A stretch of DNA of 64,000 bases from Mycobacterium sp. (GTDB lineage: Bacteria > Actinomycetota > Actinomycetes > Mycobacteriales > Mycobacteriaceae): positions 124,001 to 188,000 of the forward strand of contig NZ_PKEK01000040.1 of the NCBI RefSeq assembly GCF_002863225.1, written 5' to 3'. Positions 8,467 through 16,476 of the stretch are shown here, piece by piece. The position numbers and the translations under genes are program-made. Each line of letters opens with the position of its first letter. Positions within the stretch are counted from its first letter, which is position 1. The notes beneath the pieces are model-generated. The model ran no database searches. It saw nothing but the letters and a program-made list of their open reading frames with translations, and had not been told where the DNA came from.

Positions 8467-10579
8467 GGGTGGATGCTACGCCGGGGCGCGGTCGGGGAAG
8501 TCCGACCGGAAGTTTCTGGGTAGCAAGCTCAGAAATGTGGGACGCGTCGTCGTCCCAGTCGGGTTGCGTGACGATCCGGTGGGTGATCCGATTCAGCGCC
8601 GCCTCGACCTGTGCCCGGTCGGGGCGGATCTCGAAATTCGTCGAACGGGTGAGCTTGTCGACGATCCAGTCCTGGAGCAGCGACGAGACGAAGTCGACCT
8701 CGCGGCTGCCGGCCGGGGTGAGCCACAGCCGATCGATGTCGCGTTGCGCGTACCCGCCGCGGACCAGCCGGTCGAAGGTGGGTTCGAGCACTTCGTAGGG
8801 GATGCCGAGCTGCTCGCCGATGTCGGTGATCCGGGCGATGCCGAAAGCGCGCTGGTAGCGGTTGATCCGCAGTAATGCCCACAGCTCGGCCACGTCCAGC
8901 CGACAGTCGGGCCGCAGTGCGACGCTGCGCAACCGCATGCCCGGCTGGCCCCGGGTGAGGCGCCCGATTGCGTTTTCCAGCAACTCCTCCGGCGTCTGTG
9001 TGGTCGGCATGGCGAACCCGTCGCCGAGGTCGGCGGCGTTCTGGCCGATGTCACGCAGCGGCACCTCGCGCAGGAACAGTGCCAGCACGAGTCCGACCAG
9101 TGCGACGGGGATCGCCCAGAAGAACACCTCGGTGAGCGACGCGGCGTAGGCATCGACGATCGGCGCGGCCTGGGCGCGGGACAGTAGGTGCAGTGCCTCG
9201 GGCGAATTCGCCGCCGCCGCAGGGGCTCCCGCCGCCGCCAACGCCGGACCGATGCGGCCGTGCAGGAAGTTGGTGAACAGCGAGCCGAAGATCGCCGCGC
9301 CGAAGGAGCTGCCGATGGTCCTGAAGAAGGTGACCCCTGAGGTGGCGACGCCGAGGTCCTCGAATTCGGACGTGTTCTGCACGATCAGAACCAGGACCTG
9401 CATGCACGAACCGATTCCCGCCCCGAGGATCAGGAGGTAGATCGATTGCAGCAGTGTCGATGTCGACGGGTCCATCCGCGACATCAGCAGGAACGCGAGT
9501 GCCATCACTGCGGTGCCGGCGACGGGGAAGATCTTGTAGCGGCCGGTGCGTCCGACCACGACACCGCTGCCCATCGACGTCGACAGCATGCCCGCGACCA
9601 TCGGCAACGTCCGCAGGCCCGATGTGGTCGCCGAGACCCCGTTGACGAACTGCATGTAGGTCGGCAGGAAGGTCAGCGCACCCAGCATGGCGAACCCGAC
9701 CACGAACGAGAGCACGCAGCACACCGTGAACACCGGGTTGGCGAACAGTCGGGTCGGCAGGATCGGCGCGGAATCAGGCCCGGACGAACGGCTTTCGACC
9801 CACACGAATACCCCGAGTGACGCCGCGGAGGCGACGAACAGCCCGATGATCGTCACCGATCCCCAGGCGTACGTGGTGCCACCCCAGCTGGTGGCGAGTG
9901 TCAGACCGGTCGCCCCGAGGCCGACGAACACGATGCCCGCGTAGTCGATCACCGGCTTGGCTCGGGCCGCCAGTGACGGAATCGCCGCCGTCGCAACGAC
10001 AAAGACCACCACCGAGACGGGCACGTTGATCCAGAACGCCCAGCGCCACGTCAGATGATCGGTGAAAAAGCCGCCGAGCAGCGGGCCGATCACTGTCGTC
10101 ACACCGAACACCGCGCCCAGCGCCCCCTGATAGCGGCCGCGATCCCGCAGCGGGATTACCTCGCCGATCAGCGCGGTGGCCGTCACCGCGATGGCGCCGC
10201 CACCGATGCCTTGCAGGGCCCGGGCACCGACCAGCATGGTCATCGACTGCGCCAGCCCGCACAGCACCGAGCCGGCGACGAAGAACAGCACTGCCGCTTG
10301 GAATATCGTTTTGCGGCCGAACAGGTCACCGAGCCGGCCGACCAGGGCGGTCACGATCGTCGAGGCCAACAGGTAGCTGGTGACAACCCAGGACTGATGC
10401 CCCGCTCCGCCCAGATCGGCGACGATCGTCGGCAGCGCGGTCGCGACGACGGTCTGGTCGAGCGCAGCGAGCAGCATTCCCAGCACGATCGCCAGGAAAA
10501 CGAAGTTGCGCCGCTGCGGGCTGACCAGCCCACCAGTGAGCTCCTGGCCCGGTGGGACTGCTGTCTGTGCGCTAGTCAT
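8438..10579 (-). CDS. DHA2/EmrB-QacA family MFS exporter with cytoplasmic C-terminal domain (Rv1877-like)
   Basis: A 713-residue drug:proton antiporter-like protein. The first helices contain GMLLAALDQTVVATALPTI (DHA2 signature) and LVGRLGDLFGRKT (MFS motif A); the pattern fits 14 membrane helices over residues 30-515. After the last helix (PVALVGLVLALFLREVPLRD) comes a soluble tail of about 190 residues containing LWALLRINRYQRAFG, IPYEVLEPTFDRLVRGGYAQ and DRLWLTPAGSREVDFV, which reads like a winged-helix. The M. tuberculosis homologue is also over-long. It starts 19 bases after bfrA, so it may belong to the bfrA transcript. The exported substrate is not known. Confidence 0.9.
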   Translation of the reverse strand: MTSAQTAVPPGQELTGGLVSPQRRNFVFLAIVLGMLLAALDQTVVATALPTIVADLGGAGHQSWVVTSYLLASTIVTALVGRLGDLFGRKTIFQAAVLFFVAGSVLCGLAQSMTMLVGARALQGIGGGAIAVTATALIGEVIPLRDRGRYQGALGAVFGVTTVIGPLLGGFFTDHLTWRWAFWINVPVSVVVFVVATAAIPSLAARAKPVIDYAGIVFVGLGATGLTLATSWGGTTYAWGSVTIIGLFVASAASLGVFVWVESRSSGPDSAPILPTRLFANPVFTVCCVLSFVVGFAMLGALTFLPTYMQFVNGVSATTSGLRTLPMVAGMLSTSMGSGVVVGRTGRYKIFPVAGTAVMALAFLLMSRMDPSTSTLLQSIYLLILGAGIGSCMQVLVLIVQNTSEFEDLGVATSGVTFFRTIGSSFGAAIFGSLFTNFLHGRIGPALAAAGAPAAAANSPEALHLLSRAQAAPIVDAYAASLTEVFFWAIPVALVGLVLALFLREVPLRDIGQNAADLGDGFAMPTTQTPEELLENAIGRLTRGQPGMRLRSVALRPDCRLDVAELWALLRINRYQRAFGIARITDIGEQLGIPYEVLEPTFDRLVRGGYAQRDIDRLWLTPAGSREVDFVSSLLQDWIVDKLTRSTNFEIRPDRAQVEAALNRITHRIVTQPDWDDDASHISELATQKLPVGLPRPRPGVASTHEPNRNLPR

Positions 10580-10598
10580 ACACGGCGGCTATACCCGC

Positions 10599-11096
10599 TC
10601 AACCGCCGGCTTGACCCGTCGACGGCGGACGCGAGACGCACTGGGCCGAGTAGAGCTCCTCGCCGAGCTTGTCCATCAGTTCGAGTTGAGTCTCGAGGTA
10701 ATCGACGTGGTTTTCCTCGTCGGCGATGATGCCTTCCAGCAGCGTGGCACTGGTCGAGTCCTGCTTCTCGCGGCACATGACGACACCCGGTCGCAGCCGG
10801 TTCAGCACGTCGTACTCGATGGCCAGGTCGGCTTCGAACTGCTCGCGCAGCGTCTGGCCGATGCGCAACGAGAAGAGTCGCTGGTAGTTCGGCAGCCCGT
10901 CGAGCAGCAGGATGCGATCGGTGATCGCCTCGGCGTGCCGCATCTCGTCGAAGGATTCGGCGCGGGTGTGACCCGCCAATTCGGTGAAACCCCAATTCTC
11001 CTGCATCTTGGAGTGCAGAAAGTACTGGTTGATCGCGGTGAGTTCGCTGGTCAGCTGTTCGTTCAGAAGGCGCAAAACGTCGGGATCACCTTGCAC
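10599..11096 (-). CDS. bfrA: Bacterioferritin BfrA
   Basis: A 165-residue haem-containing iron-storage protein that assembles as a 24-mer and oxidises Fe(II) to store Fe(III). All ferroxidase ligands are present: E18, E51, H54, E94, E127 and H130. M52, the haem axial ligand, identifies it as bacterioferritin rather than ferritin. The start MQGDPDVLRLLNEQLTSELT is the normal family start. It is divergent from bfd, whose product releases the stored iron, across a region holding iron-box-like palindromes. Activation by iron-loaded IdeR is established for mycobacterial bfrA and is likely here. Confidence 0.97.
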   Translation of the reverse strand: MQGDPDVLRLLNEQLTSELTAINQYFLHSKMQENWGFTELAGHTRAESFDEMRHAEAITDRILLLDGLPNYQRLFSLRIGQTLREQFEADLAIEYDVLNRLRPGVVMCREKQDSTSATLLEGIIADEENHVDYLETQLELMDKLGEELYSAQCVSRPPSTGQAGG

Positions 11097-11252
11097 GGTC
11101 GCTCCTTAATTCTCCCCTGGGCACGCTTCGAGTCGCGGCGAATGGCGGTGGAGTTGGGCTGTAACGCCACCGCCCGCCACGTCGAATCTAGTCGAAATCG
11201 CCGACATCGGCGCGTTGATTTGGACCGCGTTTTAACTAAAAGTGCTGGTCAG

Positions 11253-11277
11253 AGGCTATCCTAAGTAAGGATAGCCT
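11253..11277. promoter_or_regulatory. 25-base palindrome between bfrA and bfd
   Basis: Ten-base arms AGGCTATCCT and AGGATAGCCT at 11253-11262 and 11268-11277 flank the five-base centre AAGTA. The arms recall DtxR/IdeR half-sites, and the element lies in the divergent bfrA-bfd promoter region 18 bases from a clearer IdeR box. It could be a second iron-box or a transcription terminator; position favours an operator. Confidence 0.5.
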
Positions 11278-11289
11278 TCGCGAACTAAG

Positions 11290-11308
11290 TTAGGTTAGAC
11301 TTGCCTAC
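11290..11308 (+). promoter_or_regulatory. IdeR (iron) box upstream of bfd and bfrA
   Basis: TTAGGTTAGACTTGCCTAC matches the mycobacterial IdeR consensus TWAGGTWAGSCTWACCTWA at most positions, with the left half perfect. It is 47 bases upstream of bfd and about 195 bases upstream of bfrA. Iron-loaded IdeR would repress bfd and/or activate bfrA from here. Confidence 0.75.
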
Positions 11309-11355
11309 ATGCGAGCGGCGCGGTCACCGAAGACCCATAGCGACGGGGTTCGCTG

Positions 11356-11538
11356 ATGTACGTCTGTCTCTGTGAAGGTGTCACCAGCCAGGTGGTGTCC
11401 GACGCGGTCGCCGAAGGCGCATCGACGTCGAAAGAAGTGGCCGCGAAGTGCGGCGCGGGTCTGGACTGCGGTCGTTGCCGGCGCACGGTGCGGGCGATCA
11501 TCGAGGCCGCCGCGCAGTTGCAGCCGACCGGCAGCTAG
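11356..11538 (+). CDS. bfd: Bacterioferritin-associated ferredoxin Bfd
   Basis: A 60-residue [2Fe-2S] protein. The cluster ligands C4, C6, C38 and C41 are in the CxC...CxxC spacing of the BFD domain (MYVCLCEG, LDCGRCRR). In other bacteria Bfd docks on bacterioferritin and donates electrons through the haem to mobilise stored iron. It is transcribed away from bfrA behind an IdeR box, consistent with induction when iron is scarce. Confidence 0.92.
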   Translation: MYVCLCEGVTSQVVSDAVAEGASTSKEVAAKCGAGLDCGRCRRTVRAIIEAAAQLQPTGS

Positions 11539-11541
11539 TCG

Positions 11542-12300
11542 TCACCCGCCCCGCTTGGCGGTGAAGTCCGCCAACGCCGCCGCATTCGCCTGACCGCCCA
11601 AGAGCTGTGCGAAATGCGCATTCTCGCGCTCCGTTGCTGCGGCGATGTCAGGCTGGATCGGTTCGGCGATCGATTGCTTGACCGCGATCAGGCTCGGAAT
11701 CGACCGGGCGGAGAGAATTTCCGCGTGCCGACGGGCTTCGGTCAGCAGTTCCTCGGGCTCGCACACCTTCCAGACCATGCCCATGGCCAGTGCTTCCTGC
11801 GCACTCAGCCATTCCGAGGACATCAGCAGCCAGGCCGCGTTCTGGCGGCCGATCAATTGCGGGAGCAGATACGACGACGCGGCCTCGGGTGCGACACCCA
11901 GGCTGGTGAAGGGGCACTTCAGCCGTGCCGTCGACGACATGAAGGCAAGATCGGCATATCCCAGGATCGTGGCGCCAATTCCGACGCCGACCCCGTTGAC
12001 CGCGCAGATCAACGGCTTGGGGAACCGGGTGAGCGCGTCGATCATCGCGGTGAAATGGGAGCCTTGGTTGGCCATCGCGGGGTCGGTGATGCGCGCCTGC
12101 ATCTCCTTGAGGTCGTTGCCGGCGCTGAAGGCGCGGCCTGCCCCGGTCAGTAACACCACGGCGATCTCAGGGTCCTCGGCAGCCTGCTGCAGGGCCACGG
12201 CGGTCGCTTCGTAAAGCGCCTCGTTGAACGCGTTGAGCACGTCAGGCCGATTCAGGGTAAGGGTGCGCACCCGGTTCTGGTCGTCGATCTGGAGTATCAC
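11542..12300 (-). CDS. Enoyl-CoA hydratase/isomerase family protein
   Basis: A 252-residue crotonase-fold protein. FSAGNDLKEMQ forms the first oxyanion-hole segment and CAVNGVGVGIGATILGYADLAFMS the second; SLGVAPEAASSYLLPQLIG is the usual mid-domain helix. One of the two catalytic Glu positions appears as Glu in VAPEAASS. It would act on an enoyl-CoA in fatty acid or side-chain degradation. It is the last gene of a three-gene unit with an EthD-domain protein and a thioesterase (gaps 8-9 bases). Confidence 0.88.
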   Translation of the reverse strand: MILQIDDQNRVRTLTLNRPDVLNAFNEALYEATAVALQQAAEDPEIAVVLLTGAGRAFSAGNDLKEMQARITDPAMANQGSHFTAMIDALTRFPKPLICAVNGVGVGIGATILGYADLAFMSSTARLKCPFTSLGVAPEAASSYLLPQLIGRQNAAWLLMSSEWLSAQEALAMGMVWKVCEPEELLTEARRHAEILSARSIPSLIAVKQSIAEPIQPDIAAATERENAHFAQLLGGQANAAALADFTAKRGG

Positions 12301-12308
12301 CGGTCTCC

Positions 12309-13007
12309 TCAGGTTTGGAAGGGTGTCTTGAGCACGTAGCGGCTGGTGGGCACGGTGTCGATGTTCTCGTTGGCGCCGAACGCCGACGTGCTGGCGACCA
12401 TCCGGGACAATCGCTGCTGCAGATCAGCGTCGTCGGCGGCGCCGAAGAACGCCCGCAGGTCGGTCACCGCCTCGATCGGAAACAGCTCCTCGACGATGCC
12501 CGCCAGTGGCGGCGCGTCCGGGGTCAGGGCACGAACGACCGCGTTCTGGGTGTACCCGAACGTCGACTGAGTCTCGATTGCCACCGGCGTGTGGTCGTGC
12601 TGCCAACGGTGCAACCAGGTCGGGTAATCCAGCTCGGCCGGCCGGCGTAGCAGTGCGACATTCGCCAAACCTGCTGTGCGCCGGCCTAGTTCGGCCGGAG
12701 CGAGCAGTGGGGTCGATTCGGTGACCAGATATGCGGCGAGCTGATCGCATTCGGCCGCCAGCAGCCGCAACGCTGCAGCGACGTGATCGCCGTAGCACTG
12801 CGGGGTCCAGATGCCGACGACGGCGCACGCGGGCGGGTCGAGCGTCGTCAACGTCATCAGCGACTTGCTGACCGCCGCGTCGCGAACGTTGACGGTCAAG
12901 CCGGCGACTCCGAGCGCCAGGACCGCGTCGGCGACCGAACCCCGCTGTCGCTCGCACCAGGCCTCGTCCCGGTCGGTCGCCCGCAGGACCGCGATTACCT
13001 TTTCCAC
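12309..13007 (-). CDS. EthD-domain-like protein, uncharacterised
   Basis: A 232-residue protein starting MEKVIAVLRATDRDEAWCERQR. It appears to have two ferredoxin-like (dimeric alpha-beta barrel) halves; LDYPTWLHRWQHDHTPVAIETQSTFGYTQN in the second half is the EthD-type core with a Trp/His-rich helix. Such proteins accompany CoA-dependent or steroid-type degradation genes as accessory or cyclase-like proteins. It is packed between the thioesterase and enoyl-CoA hydratase genes and probably serves the same pathway. Confidence 0.6.
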   Translation of the reverse strand: MEKVIAVLRATDRDEAWCERQRGSVADAVLALGVAGLTVNVRDAAVSKSLMTLTTLDPPACAVVGIWTPQCYGDHVAAALRLLAAECDQLAAYLVTESTPLLAPAELGRRTAGLANVALLRRPAELDYPTWLHRWQHDHTPVAIETQSTFGYTQNAVVRALTPDAPPLAGIVEELFPIEAVTDLRAFFGAADDADLQQRLSRMVASTSAFGANENIDTVPTSRYVLKTPFQT

Positions 13008-13016
13008 AGTCGCAAC

Positions 13017-13652
13017 TTATTCGGAGCGCTCGCGCGCCCAGCGCGGCTGAATGAATACGCCTTCTGCTTCGACGGTGATCCCCTCGGCGTCGGCGAGGTG
13101 GCCGACCGCGTAGGTCTTCACCCCTTCGGTGCGGGTGATCCTCGCCTCGGCATGCAGGTCGCCGAGCCGGGTGGCCCGTACGTAGCGAAAGCTGATCGTG
13201 CCGGTCAGGCGCGGATTGATGCCGTCGCTGGCGGCCTCCCCCAGCAGGTGGTCGAGCAACAGCGCGGCGACGCCACCGTGAACGTGACCGGGCGGCCCCT
13301 CGTAGGCGGCGCCCAGGTGGAAATCGCAGACCGATGTGCCGTCGGCCGCGCGGTGGATCTGCACCGGAGGGGCAATCGGGTTCCGAATGCCGATGACGGC
13401 GTTGCCCCAAGCCATCCGCTCGCCCGAGGCCAGGTAGCGCACCCCGAAGCTGCCATCGGTTTGCTTCTGTCGCAAACGTGCTGTGGCCGAGTCGATTTCG
13501 GCCTTTGCGGCGGCGACGGCGGTCGCCTCCACCTCGGTCCGGACCGTCGCGTCGATCAACTCCCGAACGGATTCGGCCAACGGCTGGTAGATCGCCCGCA
13601 GCCGCTCGACCTCCTCGGCGCTGATGTTCTCCAGCGTGAAGTCCAACATCAA
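13017..13652 (-). CDS. PaaI-type acyl-CoA thioesterase (hotdog fold)
   Basis: A 211-residue protein with a helical N-terminal extension of about 75 residues followed by a hotdog domain. GPPGHVHGGVAALLLDHLLGEAA is the signature helix with the HGG motif of PaaI-type thioesterases; GTISFRYVRATRLGDLHAEARI forms the strands. It would hydrolyse acyl-CoA. It is the first gene of the unit with the EthD-like and enoyl-CoA hydratase genes and lies 49 bases after oxyR on the same strand. Confidence 0.85.
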   Translation of the reverse strand: MMLDFTLENISAEEVERLRAIYQPLAESVRELIDATVRTEVEATAVAAAKAEIDSATARLRQKQTDGSFGVRYLASGERMAWGNAVIGIRNPIAPPVQIHRAADGTSVCDFHLGAAYEGPPGHVHGGVAALLLDHLLGEAASDGINPRLTGTISFRYVRATRLGDLHAEARITRTEGVKTYAVGHLADAEGITVEAEGVFIQPRWARERSE

Positions 13653-13701
13653 GCGAAACTAGAACACGTTCATTTCGGCCGGTGTGCTGGGGTGCCCGTG
13701 G

Positions 13702-14637
13702 CTAGTGCACAGGCCGTACCTGCTGGTCGTCGGCGAGCAGCTGGCCGATCTCGGCGGCCAAATGCCGATAGGGGCCTTCGCGTCTGCTCGACGAGCGGAA
13801 CACCAGCCCGATCCGGCGACCCGGCCGGGGCGAGGCGAAGTACGCCAGCTCCAAGTGGCTGCGCACGCTCTCGACGGACACCGCGCTCTGCGGGATCAGC
13901 GTCACGCCCAGCCCGCCGGCGACGCATTGCACCGCCGTGGCCAGCGATGCGGCGCGGGTGTCGGCCAAATCGGCGTGCACGCCCGCTTTGCGGCAGACAT
14001 CGAGCGCCTGATCGCGCAAGCAGTGGCCGTCATCGAGCAGCAGCAGGGGCAATTCGGCCAGTGCGGTCGGCGGGACTCGGCGCTTCCCGGCCAGCGGGTG
14101 GCCCGGTGGCAGCGCCAGCACAAAATCCTCGTCATAGATCGGGATCTCGGTCATGCCGCCGGCGTCGGAGGGCAGTGCGACGAGCGCCGCGTCGACCGAC
14201 CCCTCACGCAGCCCGTTCAGCAGTCGTTCGGTCTGGTCTTCGATCACCCGCAGGGTCAGGCCGGGCAGTCGGTCGGCCAATCCGGCGAGCAGGGTGGGCA
14301 ACACGTACGGTGCGACGGTCGGAATCAGGCCCAACCGGATGCTGCCCTGCAGTGGGTCGGCCGAACCTGCCGCGGCCGCGCTGAACGCGGTCGCGGCCTC
14401 GATCACCGCCTGGGCTTGTGGCAGCAGTGCGTGGCCTTCCTCGGTCAGAAAAACGCGTCGCGTCGATCGTTCGACGAGCTGTACTCCGATGCCGGTCTCC
14501 AGCGCCGACAATGCCTGCGAAAGAGTGGACTGGCTGACACCGAGAGTTGTTGCAGCACTGCCGAAATGTTGCTTCTCGGCAATAGCGACAAACGCCCGCA
14601 TGCCGGCAATCGTCGGCTGATAACTCTTATCGGTCAT
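13702..14637 (-). CDS. oxyR: LysR-family peroxide sensor OxyR
   Basis: A 311-residue LysR-type regulator. The winged HTH ([35 protein letters not shown]) is at the N-terminus. The regulatory domain keeps both redox cysteines in [12 protein letters not shown] (C206 and C215), which match the disulfide pair of E. coli OxyR. The gene is intact, unlike the decayed oxyR of M. tuberculosis. I start at the ATG at 14637 because it begins [16 protein letters not shown]; nine upstream codons are also open. It is divergent from ahpC, its expected target, and its start lies inside the predicted OxyR site. Confidence 0.95.
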   Translation of the reverse strand: MTDKSYQPTIAGMRAFVAIAEKQHFGSAATTLGVSQSTLSQALSALETGIGVQLVERSTRRVFLTEEGHALLPQAQAVIEAATAFSAAAAGSADPLQGSIRLGLIPTVAPYVLPTLLAGLADRLPGLTLRVIEDQTERLLNGLREGSVDAALVALPSDAGGMTEIPIYDEDFVLALPPGHPLAGKRRVPPTALAELPLLLLDDGHCLRDQALDVCRKAGVHADLADTRAASLATAVQCVAGGLGVTLIPQSAVSVESVRSHLELAYFASPRPGRRIGLVFRSSSRREGPYRHLAAEIGQLLADDQQVRPVH

Positions 14638-14643
14638 GCCTAT
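14629..14643. promoter_or_regulatory. Predicted OxyR binding site in the oxyR-ahpC divergent promoter
   Basis: ATCGGTCATGCCTAT is an ATC-N9-TAT element inside a longer imperfect dyad (CTTATCGG / CCTATGAG). It corresponds in form and place to the ATC-N9-GAT OxyR core described for mycobacterial oxyR-ahpC regions, and it overlaps the oxyR start codon, which suggests autoregulation with control of ahpC. Confidence 0.6.
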
Positions 14644-14742
14644 GAGTGTAGTGGGAAAAATCACCTTTCATTCAAAGTGTGGTTCGGGCAGGATGGAAAC
14701 AACGGAAAACTTGACTAAATCCAATAAGACTTAAGGAGCGAC

Positions 14743-15330
14743 ATGGCACTGCTGACCATCGGCGACCAGTTCCCGGCCTACGAGTTGACGGCATTGATCG
14801 GTGGCGACCTGTCCAAGGTCAATGCGCAGCAACCCGAGGACTACTTCACCACCATCTCCAGCAACGACTTCGCGGGCAAGTGGCGCGTGGTGTTCTTCTG
14901 GCCGAAGGACTTCACGTTCGTCTGCCCGACCGAAATCGCCGCCTTCGGCAAGCTGAACGACGAATTCATCGACCGCGACACCCAGGTGCTCGGCGTGTCG
15001 GTCGACAACGAGTTCGTGCACTTCCAGTGGCGTGCCCAGCACGATGACCTGAAAAAGCTCCCGTTCCCGATGCTTTCGGACCTCAAGCGCGAACTGGTCG
15101 AGGCCACCGGCGCGCTCAACGCCGACGGTGTCGCGGACCGCGTCACCTACATCGTCGACCCGAACAACGAAATTCAGTTCGTCTCGGTCACAGCCGGCTC
15201 GGTCGGCCGCAACGTCGACGAGGTGCTGCGTGTGCTCGACGCGCTGCAATCCGATGAGCTGTGCGCATGCAACTGGAAGAAGGGCGACCCCACCCTGGAC
15301 GCCGGCGAACTGCTCAAGGCGTCGGCCTGA
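14743..15330 (+). CDS. ahpC: Alkyl hydroperoxide reductase AhpC (peroxiredoxin)
   Basis: A 195-residue peroxiredoxin. The peroxidatic Cys is C61 in FTFVCPTE; C174 and C176 near the C-terminus (CACNW) are the resolving cysteines characteristic of the three-cysteine mycobacterial AhpC. It reduces organic peroxides and peroxynitrite, and is recharged by AhpD, encoded next. AAGGAG lies shortly upstream of the ATG. The promoter faces oxyR. Confidence 0.97.
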   Translation: MALLTIGDQFPAYELTALIGGDLSKVNAQQPEDYFTTISSNDFAGKWRVVFFWPKDFTFVCPTEIAAFGKLNDEFIDRDTQVLGVSVDNEFVHFQWRAQHDDLKKLPFPMLSDLKRELVEATGALNADGVADRVTYIVDPNNEIQFVSVTAGSVGRNVDEVLRVLDALQSDELCACNWKKGDPTLDAGELLKASA

Positions 15331-15345
15331 TCGTGGGCCGCGCTG

Positions 15346-15440
15346 CCGACGATGCAGAGTGACGCGATGAGGAGGAGGAGCGCATGAGGCCGCGCCTCCG
15401 ACGATGCAGAGTGAAGCGATGAGGAGGAGGAGCGCATGAG
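15346..15440 (+). repeat. Two direct 43-base repeats (MIRU-like) between ahpC and ahpD
   Basis: The 43-base unit starting CCGACGATGCAGAGTGA and ending GGAGGAGCGCATGAG occurs at 15346-15388 and 15398-15440 with one mismatch (C or A at unit position 17). The second copy ends in the ahpD start codon and supplies its purine-rich ribosome site. The first copy likewise ends in an ATG, opening a 12-codon reading frame that stops at 15422 inside the second copy. Sequence and the way it bridges stop and start codons resemble mycobacterial interspersed repetitive units. Confidence 0.8.
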
Positions 15441-15972
15441 TATCGACAATCTGAAAGAAGCGCTGCCGGAGTACGCCAAGGATCTCAAGCTCAACCTCGG
15501 TTCGATCAGCCGGAGCACAGTGCTCAACACCGAGCAGCTCTGGGGCACATTGCTGGCCAGCGCGGCTGCGACGCGAAACCCGCAGGTGCTGAGCGAGATC
15601 GGTGCCGAGGCGGCTGACGAGCTGTCCGCCGAGGCCTACCAGGCAGCGCTGGGCGCCGCATCGATCATGGGCATGAACAACGTGTTCTACCGCGGTCGCG
15701 GGTTCCTGGACGGCAAGTACGACGATCTGCGCCCGGGCTTGCGGATGAACATCATCGGCAACCCCGGTGTGGCCAAGGCCAACTTCGAGTTGTGGTCGTT
15801 CGCGGTGTCGTCGATCAACGGCTGTGGGCATTGCGTGACCGCCCACGAGCACACCCTGCGCGAAGCCGGCGTCGACCGCGACGCGATCCTCGAGGCCCTG
15901 AAGGTCGCGGCGATCGTGACCGGGGTCGCCCAAGCGATCACGACTGCCCAAACGCTGGCGACCGCGGGTTAG
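15436..15972 (+). CDS. ahpD: Alkyl hydroperoxidase AhpD
   Basis: A 178-residue helical thiol protein that passes electrons from the dihydrolipoamide-containing E2 component to AhpC. The proton-relay/active-site set is complete: E118 and [13 protein letters not shown] with C130, C133 and H137. The start codon lies within the second copy of the intergenic repeat, which also provides the GAGGAGGAGG ribosome site. Cotranscription with ahpC under OxyR is expected. A deaminase gene follows after 24 bases. Confidence 0.96.
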   Translation: MSIDNLKEALPEYAKDLKLNLGSISRSTVLNTEQLWGTLLASAAATRNPQVLSEIGAEAADELSAEAYQAALGAASIMGMNNVFYRGRGFLDGKYDDLRPGLRMNIIGNPGVAKANFELWSFAVSSINGCGHCVTAHEHTLREAGVDRDAILEALKVAAIVTGVAQAITTAQTLATAG

Positions 15973-15996
15973 CTCGCGCCCGTACACTTCGGGCTT

Positions 15997-16476
15997 GTGG
16001 TCGTCACCGATGTCGATCTGGCGCACTTGCGGCGCTGCGTCGAACTTGCCCGCACCGCCCTGGAAGCCGGACACGGTCCTTTCGGTGCGGTGCTGGTGGG
16101 CGGCGGTGGCCGGGTGCTGCGTGAGGATCACAATCGCGTGACCGAGCACGATCAGACGCTGCATGCCGAAACCGGTGTCATCCGCTGGGCGGTGGCGAAT
16201 CTGGCTCCGGTGCAACGGATTCGCACCACCTTGTACACGTCGTGTGAGCATTGTCCGATGTGTGCGGCCACCCATGCGTGGGCCGGGCTGGGACGAATCG
16301 TCTATGCGACCTCAAACGCGCAACTGACCGGCTGGCTGACCGAATGGCGCACAATGACACCTCCGGTGGCGATGCTGCCGATCGCAACGGTGGTTCCGCG
16401 AGCCGTGTTCGATGGCCCCGCGCCCGAACTCGAGGAAGAGATGAAAGCCCTGTACGAGGCCAGGTTTCGACGATGA
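15997..16476 (+). CDS. Nucleoside/cytosine deaminase family protein
   Basis: A 159-residue zinc-dependent deaminase. HAETGVI carries the zinc His and catalytic Glu; SCEHCPMC carries the two zinc cysteines. Length and motif spacing fit the guanine deaminase/tRNA adenosine deaminase-like family; because TadA is normally encoded elsewhere, guanine or another free base is a more likely substrate here. GTG start at 15997. Its stop overlaps the start of the following GH13 gene (ATGA). Confidence 0.85.
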   Translation: MVVTDVDLAHLRRCVELARTALEAGHGPFGAVLVGGGGRVLREDHNRVTEHDQTLHAETGVIRWAVANLAPVQRIRTTLYTSCEHCPMCAATHAWAGLGRIVYATSNAQLTGWLTEWRTMTPPVAMLPIATVVPRAVFDGPAPELEEEMKALYEARFRR

